Assembly: GCF_030463565.1 (NCBI RefSeq)
Contig: NC_134644.1
Span: 128,523,388-128,587,387, forward strand
From: Pelecanus crispus
Lineage: Eukaryota; Chordata; Aves; Pelecaniformes; Pelecanidae
DNA: 64,000 nucleotides
Reading direction: 5' to 3'
Position 1 is the stretch's first letter. Each line of letters opens with the position of its first letter. The translations under genes and the position numbers were made by a program. This document shows positions 11,401-25,947 of this stretch, in pieces. The notes beneath the pieces are model-generated. The model was not told the DNA's origin. It did no database searches and saw only the letters and a list, made by a program, of their open reading frames with translations.

Positions 11401-14400
11401 CAGCTCCCCAGGCATGGGAATCTAGTGTGTTGCAAGAGTGGCGACGTTTTTGCTGTGGCAGTGCTTGCAGCAGCCTGTGTGGTCTGCCCTCCTGGCCTTA
11501 GCAGCCCGTCTGGAGAACTGGCAGGAGCGAGCTGCCCGGGAGACCTCAGTCCCTGGGTGAGCTCTCTTAACAGCCCACCAAGGAGTCCCAGGGCTGCTAC
11601 CCAGCTGCAGTGAGCAGGGTGGCTCATGGAGATGTGCTGTGCCTCACCAACTGTAATCCAGAAAAAAATCAAGCCCCAGTTATCAAGAAGAGTGTGGAGG
11701 AAAAAGTTAAGACTATAGAAATCAGAACCGGGAGCTTCTCGCTTTGCTGTCTTCTGCAAGGACTTTGGCAGGCTCTGGCACATTTGTGGTGGTTCTGTTG
11801 GTGGTTAGGACCTCTGTCAGATGCATTTTGTTTAGAGAGCTAGTGAACCTTTGTGTGTGAACAAGAAAACATGTTGTTTGCTGATGCTGAATTTCGTTAT
11901 TTGTAGTAGTTTTCCCCTTGAGATGGTTTAGGAGTACAGAAGATGATTTTAATGAAACTTTTATTATTATTTCTAGTGCATTTTCTGTGCTGTAAACACT
12001 GACTGACTGAAAAGGTCAAAGACAGTCCCATCCCCTGTGGGACTGGTGTCTAGTGTTAGCCATCTGACCAAGAAATGATTAGACTAGTCAATGGGGAAGA
12101 CGAGGTGATGGGAGGACATGGTAAGAGTAACATTCTGTATATTTGTCTAAATTAGTAGACTGTAATACTTGCTTAGATGCAGGTGACCACTGGTTCCAAA
12201 TAACTGTTTCCTTTTCAAGCTATTCGTATTTTTTTTTTTTGGGGGGGGGAGGGGAGGAGAAATTGAGAATAGTGTATTTGAAGTTATCTGAATTCAGTGG
12301 TTTCTCATTGTCAGAGAAGCAGGCACTTCTAAGAGATGCATATTTTTCTTTGTTTTTAAAAGAAGCAAAACCCAAGAAACTTCCAAAGAGCCCAAATCTT
12401 TTGAGGAAAATGATGAAAATAAAGCTTTCCACTGAATCTGTCTTATTATGCTGGTACTTCCGTGGTTAGTCTCACTTCTAGTGACTGCACAGAGATTGTT
12501 CATTCATATTCCTGACATGACTGTTGTGAAGCCATTTCTCTGGCACTGATGGTGTAGCGAGCACTAAGACCAGAGGATTCCTATATCAACTTTCTTTGTG
12601 CATTTGCTGCTTAACCTCCTTAGCCTCCCTTTTGAAGAAACTACCTTATCTGGAGCAAGTAGCATACACAGGACCAGATCTGGCAATGTTTTTCAGCCAA
12701 TAACAATTTGATATGCAATTTTTATTCTCTCAACTTCTACAGTGGAGTTCACTATTTCCTATTTTATGTTGGTTGCCTGGACTCTCCATGCATTGGATGG
12801 ACAGAAACTTTCCACAGACATCAAAAATGATCAGCAGTTTGACAATGGAAATGCCTGTGTTTAAAACAGGCATAGATTTAGAGAGGACTTAAGAGTGTCC
12901 TAACTATTAGTCTGTCATCTATTTTTGCTTGTTGGGGAGAAAATAATTCAATGTTGTCTAGCTTTTAGTGCTAATATATCATGATTAGGATGTTTATGTA
13001 GGATAAGGATAGCAGAAAAATTCTGAGAAGGCTTGCTGGTATATTTCTGAGTGGTCTAACCCCAAATCTGGATCAGTTACTGATGCCCTCTGAACAAGCT
13101 GGGAAAACCAAACATATCTGTTTCGGCCATAAGAAATGTCCTCTAAGTAGCCTTTGAAAACATGAGCGTGAGGTAAGTTTTGGTTATTATTAATGAGCTG
13201 GTGTTTGATTTTGAACTACTGCTTAAATGAGAGAAATGTCAGATTATTAGTTTCTATCAGTAATCACCTAAATGAAATTTCATTAAAATACTTGTGAATA
13301 ATTAATAAAATCAAATCACTGATGCTTTATCAAATCTTTGTCTAAGACCTTAAGATAAATCTTGTGAAAATACACAATTTGCATGAATTGACATAGAAAA
13401 GCCAGAATCCCAGCTGCCTAAAACATAAACCTGTACAATGCAGAGAAGGAAGTTACAGTTTAGGATACCTGGAATTTGGGATGTAATTTCAATATTCTTT
13501 TGTCTTTGTTTGAAGATGTCATTGCATGTAGAAGTAATAAGGCATGTCTGTATTTCAGTGCACATCATCTTAGGTCTAGGAATGCTGAGTGTGAAAATAA
13601 ATTTTTGTTATGTTGCGTTTTAATCAGGACAAAATGACAGTTTTAGAGTCACACAGTGCTCATAACAAGATAAGCAGCGCTGTTTCAGCACAACTTGCAT
13701 GTACTCTTAGAAAGATGTATATACTTAGAAGCAATGACAGCCCCGAAGTTATGGTGATATTGTAAGGCATTGGTATATAATGGTTATCTTTTATATCATT
13801 CTTACAACCTTGGCACACATGGTTTATGCTCAAGAATTTAATTTCCTTAGTTTTATATTTTTACAGTCCTTAAAATCTGCCATATATCCAAGAATAAATA
13901 TAGGCAATTAAAGAATTTCATAAAACTTAGTATCTTGAGGGGGAAAATTATTAGAAAGATGAACATTTGTATCAACAGTTTATTTACAATGCTGTCTGTT
14001 CTCTCAATATATGCTCACAGCTCTCCATTGTTGTTGGTTGGTGGGAATTGCATATGCTGAAGTCAAGCAGAATTAAGCTTTCATGAGTAGATAATTAACA
14101 GATAAATGTAGTATCTCTGTGCGCTGTGAATTAGATGTTGGTCTTAAAGAAGGTTTTCAGAAGCCCTGGTTATATTTTCTCGCTTAGCTAAATTTCATGT
14201 TCTTATATGTTATTTTTTACACAGTCTATAGTTTTTGAAAACAACAATATGTTTTTTGGTGACTGATGATTTTTGTTTAAACTGAGTCTACACATTGCCA
14301 TGAAATATTCTTATATTTCAATGTAACTTTGAAATAGAATCCATTTCTTTAGTTGTAACTAATAATGCTCTGGACTCTTACCATTGTAATGGTGTTAATT

Positions 14401-14512
14401 CTTCTCAGCCTCTGTTATACTTGTCTGGCTTGCGCAAAGAGTTTAAAAAGGCCAGGACCTTAAGACCACCGGCATTGCAGGGAAATAACATCTGAAAAGC
14501 TCCCAATCTTAC
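8401..14512. other. Long non-coding stretch, no convincing gene
   Basis: No splice-supported coding segment was found. There is a T tract at 8962-8979 and a 15-bp direct repeat AGCATAGACTTGGAA at 9821 and 9848. A T-run followed by nine G's lies at about 12230-12250. No CR1 was seen. It may be intronic or intergenic. Confidence 0.5.
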
Positions 14513-14580
14513 AGTCTGCCCTCCTGCTGATGAAGAGCAATAGCAGACTTGATTTGGGTTTATTTGTGGATGACTATTTT
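14513..14580 (-). other. Weak candidate exon, minus strand
   Basis: A strong acceptor (TTATTTTTCAG, AG at 14582-14581) and a fair donor (ACT|GTAAGA, GT at 14512-14511) bound 68 bases. They are open in one frame for 22 codons, reading NSHPQINPNQVCYCSSSAGG and onward. The splice pair is good but the segment is short. No adjacent exon with matching phase was found, so chance is likely. Confidence 0.18.
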
Positions 14581-17500
14581 CTGAAAAATAACAAATCAAA
14601 GTAGTAAATCAGTGCAGATCTTATATGACATTTTTGTCTGCTTTGATTTGTTGGTTGCTGTAGCGTGACTGATAGAAAAAGAAGTACACTTTCTATGTTG
14701 CTACTGGGAACATGCTTAAGCATATTTCATTTATTGTGGTACACTTCTGTCATTTCTCTGCCTTTTGCTTACACTTCTAGACACATTCTACCACTTTTAC
14801 CTTTTTTTTTCCAAATCCACATATCTTATAGTCATCAGTTCCTACTTAGTTTAAGTTCATATTCTTTTTTTTGCACCTTGGGTCAATCTTGCAGTTCCTT
14901 TTTAGTCCTTACTTTGGAGAAAAGCCTTAGTGCCTTCAACAGGTGGTCTCCTGGAATCAGCTCTTGGCTATGCTGTATTGAGTGCACGATGTCTGTTAAA
15001 GTGCAGCTGAAATCACTGTGCTTGTTTGTCCGGTAACAATCTGAACTTGTAAGCCAAAATCTTTATCATCACTCAGGCCCTCCAGAACTGCTTTTTGAAT
15101 TTGCTTTATTCCTGAAGTCTCTTCCTTCTCATTGAGCTACTTGCATGATGGTCAGAGTAGTAAAGTGAGAATGCAAAGTCAGTACCCTCCTTTCAGAGCC
15201 CTAAGAAGGAGCCATAGGAGTGTATTTGTGACTTTCTTGACAGACAGATTCAAAAAAGTCTACTATTGATTGGCCTATGTGTTGCCTCAGCAGCTGAAAG
15301 GTGCCTTCTTTATTGAAATGATGGACTGTGGAGTGGAGATGTCCTGTTCACATGTACACATAATGCATGTACTGTAGGACTGGGGGAAATGAGACCCCAT
15401 GTTTGTTTTTATATCCAGAATCTCCTCTGTTAAGTTGCCAGGTTCCTTACTACTTTCCTTGAATGCAAAAGCATGTCTGTTTTGCAGGTGTTTTGCTAAA
15501 ATTATGTTTCATTGTAAAGAACAGGTCTTATCCTGGTTTTTTTGTGGTGTTTTTTTTTTTTCACATTCACTTGTGGAATCATATGAGCAATTCTTAATAG
15601 CCAAACAGTGAACAGTAAAATAAAGACGTATATGTCTTTGATTTGGATTTAAGTCTTCGAACAGTCTTTTGCTGAGCCATGCAAAACGCTTCTATTATGT
15701 GATTGAATCATCGCTAATGACGTTGACACACCCATGATGTTGGTTTTGGCTTTGATACCTGGAGGACTTACTGAAGCGGCTGGAGGGTTTGGTTGTGTTC
15801 CACATCTCACAGTATCATGGGACACTGGGACAGTAGTTGCCTCAGGGAAGCAAGAGAAAATCAACACTGGCATCATCACTGTTCATCTTCACTCCCACTT
15901 TGATTCTGCTCTGGTTCCTTTTAGCTTCTCACTTCTTTTCCTCAATGCAGCAGCAGGAGAGCATCCTAACTCGGTCTGTGCAGAAAAAAAAAGACTAAAG
16001 ATGGCTTGATCTCAATTTTTTAAGTACATATCTGAGCAAAAGTAGGTGATACTTCGGGGTTCTTTACTTTGGCAAAGGGGGTTTACAAAATCTAAATACT
16101 AAACATTTAAAGCTAATCAGATTTAACCGTGGAATAAATTGAAAAATAAGTTAAGCAAGGGTAAGGAATTGCAAAATCGCTAAGGTATATAGTGGACCAT
16201 CCATAAGGAAGTCTTTAAAACAGGTGCTGTAAATCAAACAGAAGTTATAGCCTGTGTGATCAGGAGGCTGGTCCAAATGGAGATGGTGGTTTCTGTTGAA
16301 TTTCTAGGTTGTGCCACAGAAAAGCAATAAGGAAGGAAGGACTTGTTGCTCCTTTTTAAGTTACCAACACCTCTTGGCTTTTCTGTCAAGTAGGCCTTAT
16401 TAAAAATGGGTTGTATCTTGACAAGAATGGTAAAACTGTTTAAACGCTATGGGCTTTTCCTGTAGGAAAAATGTAGGCTCTCTTCAGGAAAACCAGCCAT
16501 GTTAATACCTTTTAATTGTTAAAACTTTTTAAAAGGTGCTAGTTTGCAGGGTTGAGGCACTTTGCTTAGGTTGTAGGGTAGGAGAGGAAAGGTCTCTCCC
16601 TCCCTTTTCTTTAAACTGTCCAGGTCCTGACCTCAAATTTGGAGGCATGCCTTGCTGTGCAGAAACCAAAGATTTCATCCTTTCTCCTCTTGCACTGTCA
16701 GTTCAGGAAGCAAGAATAATGGATCTCCTGAATGACAGCAGTGATGTTAGTACGGGGTTTTGCTTGTGAAATTAAGTCTTCCATTCCAGATGGGGAGGAC
16801 CTAGCATCATCCTAGCTGGTGCCACTGTGACGGCTGCAGGACAAGACCTGGCTTCTCCCACTTCTGTGGAATGTAGGCAGAGCTGGCACACCGGCCATCA
16901 TCAGCCACAAAGAAGTGCCCTAAATTTATTCAGCCCTCTGGAAGCACCCTGTTTGTATTGGGCATACTTAGAAGCTCAGAAATTATATTAATACAAGTAT
17001 GCCAATAGGTAGGAGGAACAAAAGCTGCTGTAACATTAGAATAGAAAACATACAGGAAAAACAGAATAGCTTTGCTGGTGGAGAAGTGGCACGATACATT
17101 AAAATTCAGGTTCAAACAAACTAAATAAATTAACTGTATCACAGTATGCCTGTAGATTCCAATTAGAAGGAATATTATAATGTTGTGGTTACAATACTGA
17201 TCACTTGGGCAATTAACAATGAACATGATATGCTAAGAGAGTAAAAAATCACAATAATAATGAACTTTGTTTCTGTATAGACAGCATAAACATCATATGA
17301 GTGTATAAGAGCCTCTTTTTTTTTTTTTGACATGATGAATGACATTTTAGAGTAAATGATCAAAGAACAAACAAGAGGCGAAACAGCTTGTGATTTAGGC
17401 CTGAGTTACTGTGCCAGACATGGCCCAAAAGGCAACTACCAAAGAGTCAGTGCAGTAGCGATCACTATGTACTGAAGCTCAACATTCTTGTGGGAGTGAA

Positions 17501-19810
17501 AGAACCACAGAGCTGTTAGATAAAACTGAGGAAACCTCTCTGAAAGGAAATTAAAACAGCCAAAATGTTAAATTTCTTGAAGTTCTATGAAGTATAAGGG
17601 GTGGTTTCAGGGTCTTTTTGATAGGTAGTATGCATTTTCTCTCTGAAAATTAGTTTCTAAACAGACTAAAAAAGAGCAAAAGAAATAAAAGACACAACTG
17701 AATATGTGGAAGTCATTCCAAATAAGGAATATGCAAAAGAGAATAAACTTTCACAAGATGGATGTCAAAGCATAGTAAGGTACGCCAAGAAGATTTTGAA
17801 GAAAATTGCAAAAGACATAAAAGTAAATAAATTAACTGTTCTATTTCAAACACATTAGAAGTTGAAATTCTACTGATGTATCTGTAGAATCAGTATATGA
17901 AAGAAATGTGATAGCATTGTACTGATATTCAATATGGAGGAGCTTACAACTGCTACAACATTTTTTTGCAGGAGGAGGCAAGGAAATATATTCAAATTGA
18001 GGTAGAATAGTTTTAGGCTGAATATAACATAATTTTTATGAAATTCTGAGGACAGATGCTGCTTACCCAGGAGTTTAAATGACACAAATGTGGAACTGCC
18101 AAATTGTTAACTGAAGTATGTGTCCTAGCTGTTACTAGTAGAGGGATGGAAAGTAGCTCTTTGTGTTGCCAGTCTAGAGTGTCTGACTTTGTGGCAGGCA
18201 GACTGTTAGAAACTAAGTAATGATGATTAGGTGAGGAGGTGCAGGGATATGTATCATGAAAGATTAGCATTGTGGTTTTGTATCCCTGCTTCATTATTCA
18301 GATTTTTCTGAAGGAGTCAACGTAGGGTGGTTGGATGCTGTGTGCTGGCTCTCCAAGAAACCTGATCCACTGCCATCGCCGTTCATCTTATAAAATTATG
18401 GTGGTGTTCAGTAAGTGGGAAAGTTCCCTCCTGAGAAGGATGTGAGAAGTAAAAATTGAAGTTTGCAGAGTAAAGGGATTTTTCCACTAGGGTCTTACTA
18501 GGTTAGGCTGTGTACATGGGCCTATCGGTGTATTTATGAGAGGATGAAGGACAAGGTTGGCTTATTCAAGCAGAAAAGTCCTTTGCAGGGCGGTAGAAAA
18601 AGGTCATAACACTCAATGACTGAAAGATAAAGTGGCAGATGAAATTCTATGTTAATAAATACAAAATAATCTATTTAGGGAGGAAAACCAGCTGCGACCA
18701 TATGTTATTCAATGCTAGACTCTACATTAGCTGTTACTGTTCAGGGAAGAGACCTTGAAATAGTTGCAGGCAGGTCTATGCAAACTTTAGCTCACAGTCA
18801 AAAAGATAAATAAATTTTAGGAATTAATAGGAAGGAGACAGACAACTAAACAGAAACCATCCCTGACTTTGCTTAAATACAGGATAGATTTGTTATTTGT
18901 AACAAGCCAAGTAAATAGATACTAATTTACTTAACTATTGACTGATTTCATAGGAAGCCAATCCAATTTTAAAAAAGCATTCTCAAAGGGTGATAAAAGC
19001 ATCAAAATGTGTAAATGAAACTTTTCCCCTCAAAAATTAAGTTTTTTGAAGTCAATTTGCAAGTTCCTTCTCCAAGCCCTTGCAGCTGTGGGATTCACAG
19101 ACTCCGTAAGTTGGCTATACTTAAAAAGTGTGGTGACTGATGTGTGATACCATAACTATCAAGAAACATCAGGCTGTTAGGAAAACAGTCTAGTGAGTGG
19201 CCCACAATACTTACAGAGCCATTTCAATATCTCTTAGCATGTAAAGTTGTCCATGATGATTGAATGGCAAACATCCTTACGTTTTTTGACATGTAATGGT
19301 ATGGAGTGATGTTTAATGATGCTTTATTTTAGACGTTACAAGCTAACTCTAAAAATCAATTTGTAGCAAATGACACTTCATGTGCAAAACATTAGTTTAA
19401 AGACAGGGAATTTCAATGTTAATTTTTATTAGGGATGAAATGGAAAGAAGATGCAAGGTGAAGAGCAGAGGTAATGTTTTCTTGTGAGGGGAACAGAGGT
19501 ATGTAGTCATGCAAATGTCATGCATATTAGCCAGAATTTTATTAATAGTTACCTTATCTTTCTTTTCTCATTCCCATGCTTTCTGGGTTTTGAAGCGAGA
19601 GGGTCACGTCTCCCCCTCCTTCCTGTGCAATAAATAGTTAACAACATGGGCATTTTCAATGTCCTGGGGCAGTCCTTTGAGTTAACAATTAACATAGGAG
19701 AGACACCCTGACAGTTGTTTCAGCCTCTCTTTCTGCAGACTCACAAAAGTATTCTGTTTCATGGTTGGCAATTTCACACTCAGAAGGATTTCTGTTAGCC
19801 AAAAGGACTA

Positions 19811-19858
19811 GGTGGTGGTGGTGGTGGTTGTTGGTGTTAATATTATTATTATTATTTC
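19811..19858. repeat. (GGT)n then (ATT)n microsatellite
   Basis: A run of about six GGT units is followed, after a short imperfect stretch, by about six ATT units. Confidence 0.85.
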
Positions 19859-22201
19859 CTTAATATCAGCATAGCTTCTATAGGCTTTGGCAGAAATGAT
19901 GAGAAATTGGCCTTCTCTGTGCTTGAGACCTGACTAATGCACAAATTTAGTAGTTTCCATCAGTTAAATAAATATGTATAATATATCTATATATGCATAT
20001 ATATTTAATGAAATCTGTATCGTTTGTTTGTTACCTCCGGGCTACCAAAAGTTTTGCAAACACATACTGGTGTCCGTTGCCTTAGCAGAAGTTGCAGTAA
20101 CTCTATTTACTTAGCATTATTTTTTTGGATGGGCATATTGGCTGCTGTAAGTGACATCAAACTCAGGCTGAAAGTTTCCAAACTGAGAAAAGCTCTGCCA
20201 AAACAGAAAGAATTCTGTTATTGTTAAACTCTAGATGCCTAACGTGCAACTCTCAAACAGCAGTGCTGTGTTTTGGGAAATACTGATCAACTGGGACCCA
20301 GAAGCAGGCAACAAAAAGACATTGCTGGCTCCAAATGACAAATTCCCTTTTCTGAAAGGGCAAAATGAAAGGAGGTAAGGGATGTTTACAGAGAATGCTT
20401 GTTATTCCTCCTTCCTTATGCACTTCTAAATACACAGTTTCCTATTTGAAAGAATTTCTCAGCTAGGTAAGACTTACACTTCTTGCAACTGATCAAACTA
20501 GAGGAAAATAAAGACAGGAGTAAGATCAAGATGGCTAGTAAGAATGAGAGTGATTCTAGAGCAGACCATCCAACTTTGATTATATTTTGCAGTTTACTGT
20601 AAATACCCTTTTGATACTTTTGTATTTTTTTTGGAATTCTTCAAACTTTTGCTCTAATAACTTCCATGGGAATTTATATGAGTAATGACCTCGGGACTCT
20701 TGATGTGGAAATAATTATCCTCTTCCTGGATGCTACCTTGTCAGCCTGTCTAGTACTACCACAGATTTCTCTGTGTGCTCAGCTAGAACAAGCCTTGAGA
20801 AATGAAGCTGCATCAGGCTGCTTTGCTTTTCTTCCATCCTAAGACCTGTATACTTCTAGAAAGTGCAAACCTTCATTCCTAGACCTGGGAACGATTGACC
20901 AATGCTCACTTCTGTTTATTTAAGGAATTGCCAAGATATTGTAAAGCATAACTCATAATTGGGAGTCTGGGGATGTACAATGCGACACAATGACGTTGTC
21001 CTCTCTGAGAGACGAACAACGCAGTGTTTGCTGCTGGCACTGAGCTAATTGGTAGGGCCGTGCTCCTGGTGGGAGCGTGAGCAAGGCAAGCAAAGAGAAG
21101 GGGACAGGTGCTGAGCACCGCAGTTCTGGTAACAGCAATGGTTGCTGGGCATCTGTGCTCCCAGTCTTTCTTTCGGGGCATAAAACCCCACATGTAGCTA
21201 GTCAAGAAACAGACATGTATCAATAAAATAAAGCCAGAGTGTAATTAAACAATAAAACATGACAAACAGCGCATTTCTAGGGAATTACAACATGCCTTGG
21301 GTGGAGTTACAAGGCATGAGGCCAAAGGTTGGATGGCTTTAATCACCCAAGACGCACAGAAAACCCCTAATGTCGACAGTGCTAGAGAAAGGAAGAGTGG
21401 GATGGTGTGGGCAGTCTTTCTGCACACAGTTTGGAAATTAAGTTTTTATTTTATCCTATTTGGGTACAGAACTGTCTGTATCTCCTGCATGCCTTTTGCT
21501 GTGTATGGCCTCAACTACTTATGCTACTAGGACTGCAGAATGATGCTGGCACGTCCAACCAGCCTAGTCACTTGTTCAGCACCCAAGTAGATCTAATGTG
21601 TGGAGCAGAAAATTTTACTCTGGATTAAGGCAGTTTTTTTCCAGCCTGGGCTGGGATTTCCATGAGTAGAGCTCAAAAGCAATGAGAGCAGCTGCTAACT
21701 CTGGTACGGGGAACAAGGAACCAGGAGAATGAGGGGATCCGTGGGATGCTGTCAGCTGGACTGCTGAGAGGTCTGTGCTGAGGCTAAGGCTGGAGACTGT
21801 TGAGGTGACATATCTGGGGTAACAGGCATCCTGTGACCAGGGACTTGGCCAAAAAGGTCCAGGGGATGAGCTGGAAGCCAGAGTTACTTTGTCCAGTCAG
21901 GTGGGATGAATGATGGGTGAGACCATTTGAATGCTTTTCAGTGTGGATGATTAAAATATAATTGTGATACCACCAGATGTCCTGATGGCTCCTGTTGTAC
22001 TTCTGTACAGGGGGCTGTGAGATTTCAAGGAGCTGTGGGTGGGATGGCCAGCTTCTTCCTCTTCATGCTGATCTCCTCCAAGTGACCTTTCTAAGGATCT
22101 GAAGCTCTAACCAAGAGGTAGGTATGAGGTGATGCTTGCAGGTGCAGCGTTTCTCTTACCCTGTGTTCTTCCTCTCTGTTAGCTTCTGGCATTTGGCTGG
22201 A

Positions 22202-22239
22202 GAGACAGAAGACTTCTGCAGAGACAGAAGACTTCTGCT
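22202..22239. repeat. 19-bp tandem duplication (two copies)
   Basis: The unit GAGACAGAAGACTTCTGC plus one base occurs twice in direct succession, differing only at the last base. Each unit contains the near-palindrome CAGAAGACTTCTG. Confidence 0.85.
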
Positions 22240-25200
22240 GAGAACCACAGCTGGCAACAGGGTGTTGTCTCTCAATAAGGGGCAGAACCTAAACCCAGAG
22301 CGCTCGCAGCAGTGGCAGCTCCCAGGAGGGTGCAAAAGTAACAGGCTCTTGGAGAAGAGGTCTTGTGAGGTGGGAGCCTTTGTGTCATGCTGGTAATAAA
22401 GTATTCAAAGATGGAACATGCTGATTCACAGAAATTGAGACTGTTTGTGGGAAAGGGTTGGCTTTCACAAATATCTTGACTTGAAAACTATTGTGGAAAT
22501 AAAGTTTTGGAACTGTCAGAATGTTTTGGTGGTTTCTAACTGAATGGCTTTCTCATTCAAAATTACTTTTTGTTTAGAAAATTAAACTTAATAGCATCTT
22601 TCAGAAGTTGCATTGAAAAGATATGGTTTGAAATTGTCAAAGCAAAATGTTGACCTTGAACTCCAGGTTTTTTTTCTTTGCTCTAGGTCTTTAGTTTTGA
22701 AAATTTTAATAATTTAAACCTTTCTTCCTACTTTGAAGTGTGGAAAAAACTATTGATATCTAGAAAACTGTTTACAGGGAAACTGTTTCTCTCTCAGCTT
22801 AACATAATGGACTATGCCACTTTAACATGGAGTAGCCCCATTCAAAAACAAGAAGTTTCTAGTAAATTCACTTAAAAAAATAAATAAAATTATTCTATTG
22901 CTACATAAGCCACCTTTTACTGCTGCAATTAGTCTCCCACAAGTACAACCAGGTTTTCTGATTTTAGGCTTAAAATGATTACTGATGATTGTAATGCACT
23001 CAAAAGAAACCAAATACAGATGGTTAAGTTTGAACAATGTTTTTCTCACACAGTATTTAACGTTCAAGAAAGTCATAAAACAAAGAAGTCCCAATTCAGT
23101 ACTGTGCAGCTTGTCCTGCTGATGTGTTTATTTCTGTTGCCTGGATTTTAATCACTGGGATGTGCTCACTTCAAATGTGATGCTAAACATTGCCTGTTAT
23201 TATAATGCATTTCCCAGGAAAGTGCATTCTGACTAACATGCAAAGCGCAGGAGAAAAACATAGGGGGATTATTATTATTTTTTTCTTTTAAAAAACGTGG
23301 CCTTAAGAGAAACAATGGTTCATTCTTTCAAGCCTGGGATCCTGAGTGCTATTTATACTGTTACCAGTTTGGCGAAGGGAAAGGGCCTTCCAAGCGAGTG
23401 TAAATTACAGTTGTACCTACGGCCTCACAGTGCCAGTGGACCATACTCTAAGTGTGAATTCAGCTCCTCACAACTCACTGTCATACTTTCTGCCACCGCT
23501 GTGCCAGGCAGCTTCATGGCGTGGCTCACAACCTTACCAGTGTGCTTAGTCAAGCTTGCAGGGCCAGACTCCCAGTCCCCGTCTGCTCTGTGCGGACATT
23601 AAAGACGCCGCTATGCTTTTTCCTAAGAGTAGTGGTTTGTTCAGAGTTCTTGACTATAATTATGTCCCACAGTAACCGTTGTGCAGCAAGACATGAGTCA
23701 GTTGACAACTTCCAGTCCAGCAGTGGTTGTGTTTTGGTGGTGATGATACAGATTTCTGGAGCAGCAAGTGAGTTAGTTATATAGTGAAGTGTTGTTGCTG
23801 ATGTCGTTAAGTTAGCTGGGCTCGCTGGTTCAGCTTGTGTGCTGAAAGTGCTTCTCATCATGGTGATGTGGGGGTGCTGTGGTGACATAAGATGTATAGA
23901 ACAGATATGATTGCGCTTTTTTTATTTGTAACATCATTGAAACCTTTATAGTACTACATATAGTTTCAATCTATTGCATTGAAATGGTGGTGGATGGTGA
24001 AGGTGAGTGGAAGGTAAAGCAGAATAGCTATGGGGGAAAGATGGCAGCTTTCCAGTTTGCCCGTATTATTGAAACTAAGACAAAACATTTTTTTCTTTCA
24101 TTAGGACCAGCTAGAAACTCAGCATACCGGCTCTGATTCAGTCAAGCATAAAAACTGTTCATTCTGTGACTCTCCCCACTTTTAGAGCCTTTCGAGTATT
24201 TTTACCTGCGAAACTTTAGGACAGTAATATCTTGCAACATAAAACATTATTGGCCTACACTGTGTGCTCAGGACTTTATCATTAAAAGCAGGAGGTTGGC
24301 AGATTTGCTGGGGAGCTGGTTGGGTGCCCCCATGTCATTAGCCCATGTTACACGTGTTAGTGAAGCCCAGCACTCCCTGCTTAGCGTGGAGGTACAGAGA
24401 AAGAAAAGAAGCGCTGTTGGCAGACATCATCAGCTAGTTGTTCTTGCCTGCGATTTCATAATGTTTAAGGCACAGCGGAGCTTTTTTCTCATTAGTAAGA
24501 GTCAGTATGCAGAAAACAGATCTCATGAAGTGCTGGTGTAGAGTGTCACCCTGTTCCATCTTCATTTCAGCATCACCCACTCCCGCCTTGCCTGAAAAGT
24601 TACACACTCTGCAGGATGCCTTGGGAAGACGGATTGTTTTCATTTGCAGAGAGGTTTGCAGCAGAGCACTTTTAAAATGACATTGTAAGAAATTGCTACA
24701 GTGCAAGACCTGCTCTGACTTTTATTTATATAAAAAGAGATCAGGGTTAGGATTTCTAGTTGGAAGAAACCCATGATTTTACTAGGATAGGGGGGCTCAT
24801 TCTTCTCTCTTGGCATGCCATGCTCTCTGCAATCTATTTGAGAGGCAATAAAGCAGGTAATAAAGTGGCAATCAAAAACAATGCTTCAGTAGTCCTGAGC
24901 CGCAGTTTGTGGGTTTTCATTTGGAACTTATTTACCTAACCCCCTCCCACACAGCTATCTGTCTTAGGCACCTACCCGAGTCTCCTCTTTGGAGTACTTG
25001 AGGCCGTCAGAATCTTAAATTTAGTTCTTTCTCACAGCAGCCCAGAAGGCTTTATTGTTGGGAAGGGCAAGTGCAGAGAGGTAAGGGTATATGGGCACTA
25101 CAGGTATGGAGTACAGAGAAGGTAGTAATGACTCTGGAGCCAGGAGCAATGCATTTGCATCAGTGCCACATTATACTGGGTTAACTGACCCTCGTAAGAA

Positions 25201-25384
25201 GAAACCCGTGTTTCTCAGGGATGTGCCGGGCCTGGGGGCTGTCCTGACACCGGATCTGAGTAAGAACTTCTCCGTGTCTCTGCACCACGCTGTGCTGCAC
25301 TGCAACCCAAACAGTGCTCAGCGAGTCAAGAGCTGTCAGTGTTCGGGTGCTCCGAAGTACAAAGTAGATATGCCTGAGTGACTT

Positions 25385-25930
25385 AGAATCACAGAATCAT
25401 AGAATATCTCGAGTTGGAAGGGACCCATAAGGATCCAACTCTCTGCTCCTTGCAGGACTACCTAAATTAAACCATATGACTAAGAGCATCGTCCAGATGC
25501 TCCTTGAACTCTGACAGGCTTGGTGCCATGACCACTTCCCTGCGGAGTCTGTTCCAGTGACCGACTACCCTCCCAGTGAAGAACCTTTTCCTAATGTCCA
25601 ACCTGAAGTTCCCCTGATGCAGCTTCATTCCTATCGCTGTCACCAGAGAGAGATCAGCACCTCCCCCTCCGCTGCACCTCTTGGGGAAGTTGTGGACTGG
25701 GATGAGGTCACCCCTCAGCCTTCTGCAAGCTGAACAAGCCAAGTGACCTCAGCTGCTCCTCATAAGTCTTGCCCTGGAGGCCTTTCACCATCTTGGTTGC
25801 CCTCCTCTGGACACGCTCTAATAGTCTGATGTCCTTATACTGAGGTGCCCAAAACAGTTCTTTTTCCGCAGGGCTGCTCTCCAGCCTCTCATCCCCCAGT
25901 CTGTATGTACAACCAGACTTACCTCACAGC
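25385..25930 (-). mobile_element. CR1 LINE, 5'-truncated, with internal deletion
   Basis: On the minus strand this is a CR1 3' end. The ATTCTATGATTCTGTGATTC terminal repeat is at 25387-25406, and 'GGGTCCCTTCCAACTCGAGA' precedes it. A 91-codon open remnant of the CR1 ORF2 C-terminus is at 25742-25467, including KRFFTGRVVGHWNRL and the usual PSLSEFKEHLDDALSH segment. Near 25857-25865 the sequence jumps from the 'CCAAAACTG' region to the 'CCGCAGGGCTGCTCTCC' region that normally lies a few hundred bases away, so an internal deletion is likely. The better-preserved frame suggests it is younger than the copy at 3.5 kb. It is dead, with no reverse transcriptase domain. Confidence 0.92.
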
Positions 25931-25947
25931 AGCTGAACGTATCTCCT

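Larger units (their letters stand above)
14581..25384. other. Long non-coding stretch, no convincing gene
   Basis: Most open frames are short and lie in shadow pairs on both strands. A GGT/ATT microsatellite lies at 19811-19858, an AT-rich alternating block at 19970-20005 and a 19-bp tandem duplication at 22202-22239. An octamer-type motif ATGCATTTGCAT, a possible POU-factor site, is at 25149-25160. No transposon was recognised before 25385. Confidence 0.5.

Noticed and set aside
15951..15998. Strong acceptor followed by 15 codons (QQESILTRSVQKKKD) and a stop
   Set aside because: Too short to judge; no upstream exon and no nearby AATAAA that fits.
25467..25742. 91-codon minus open frame
   Set aside because: It is the remnant of the CR1 ORF2 C-terminus, not a host gene.
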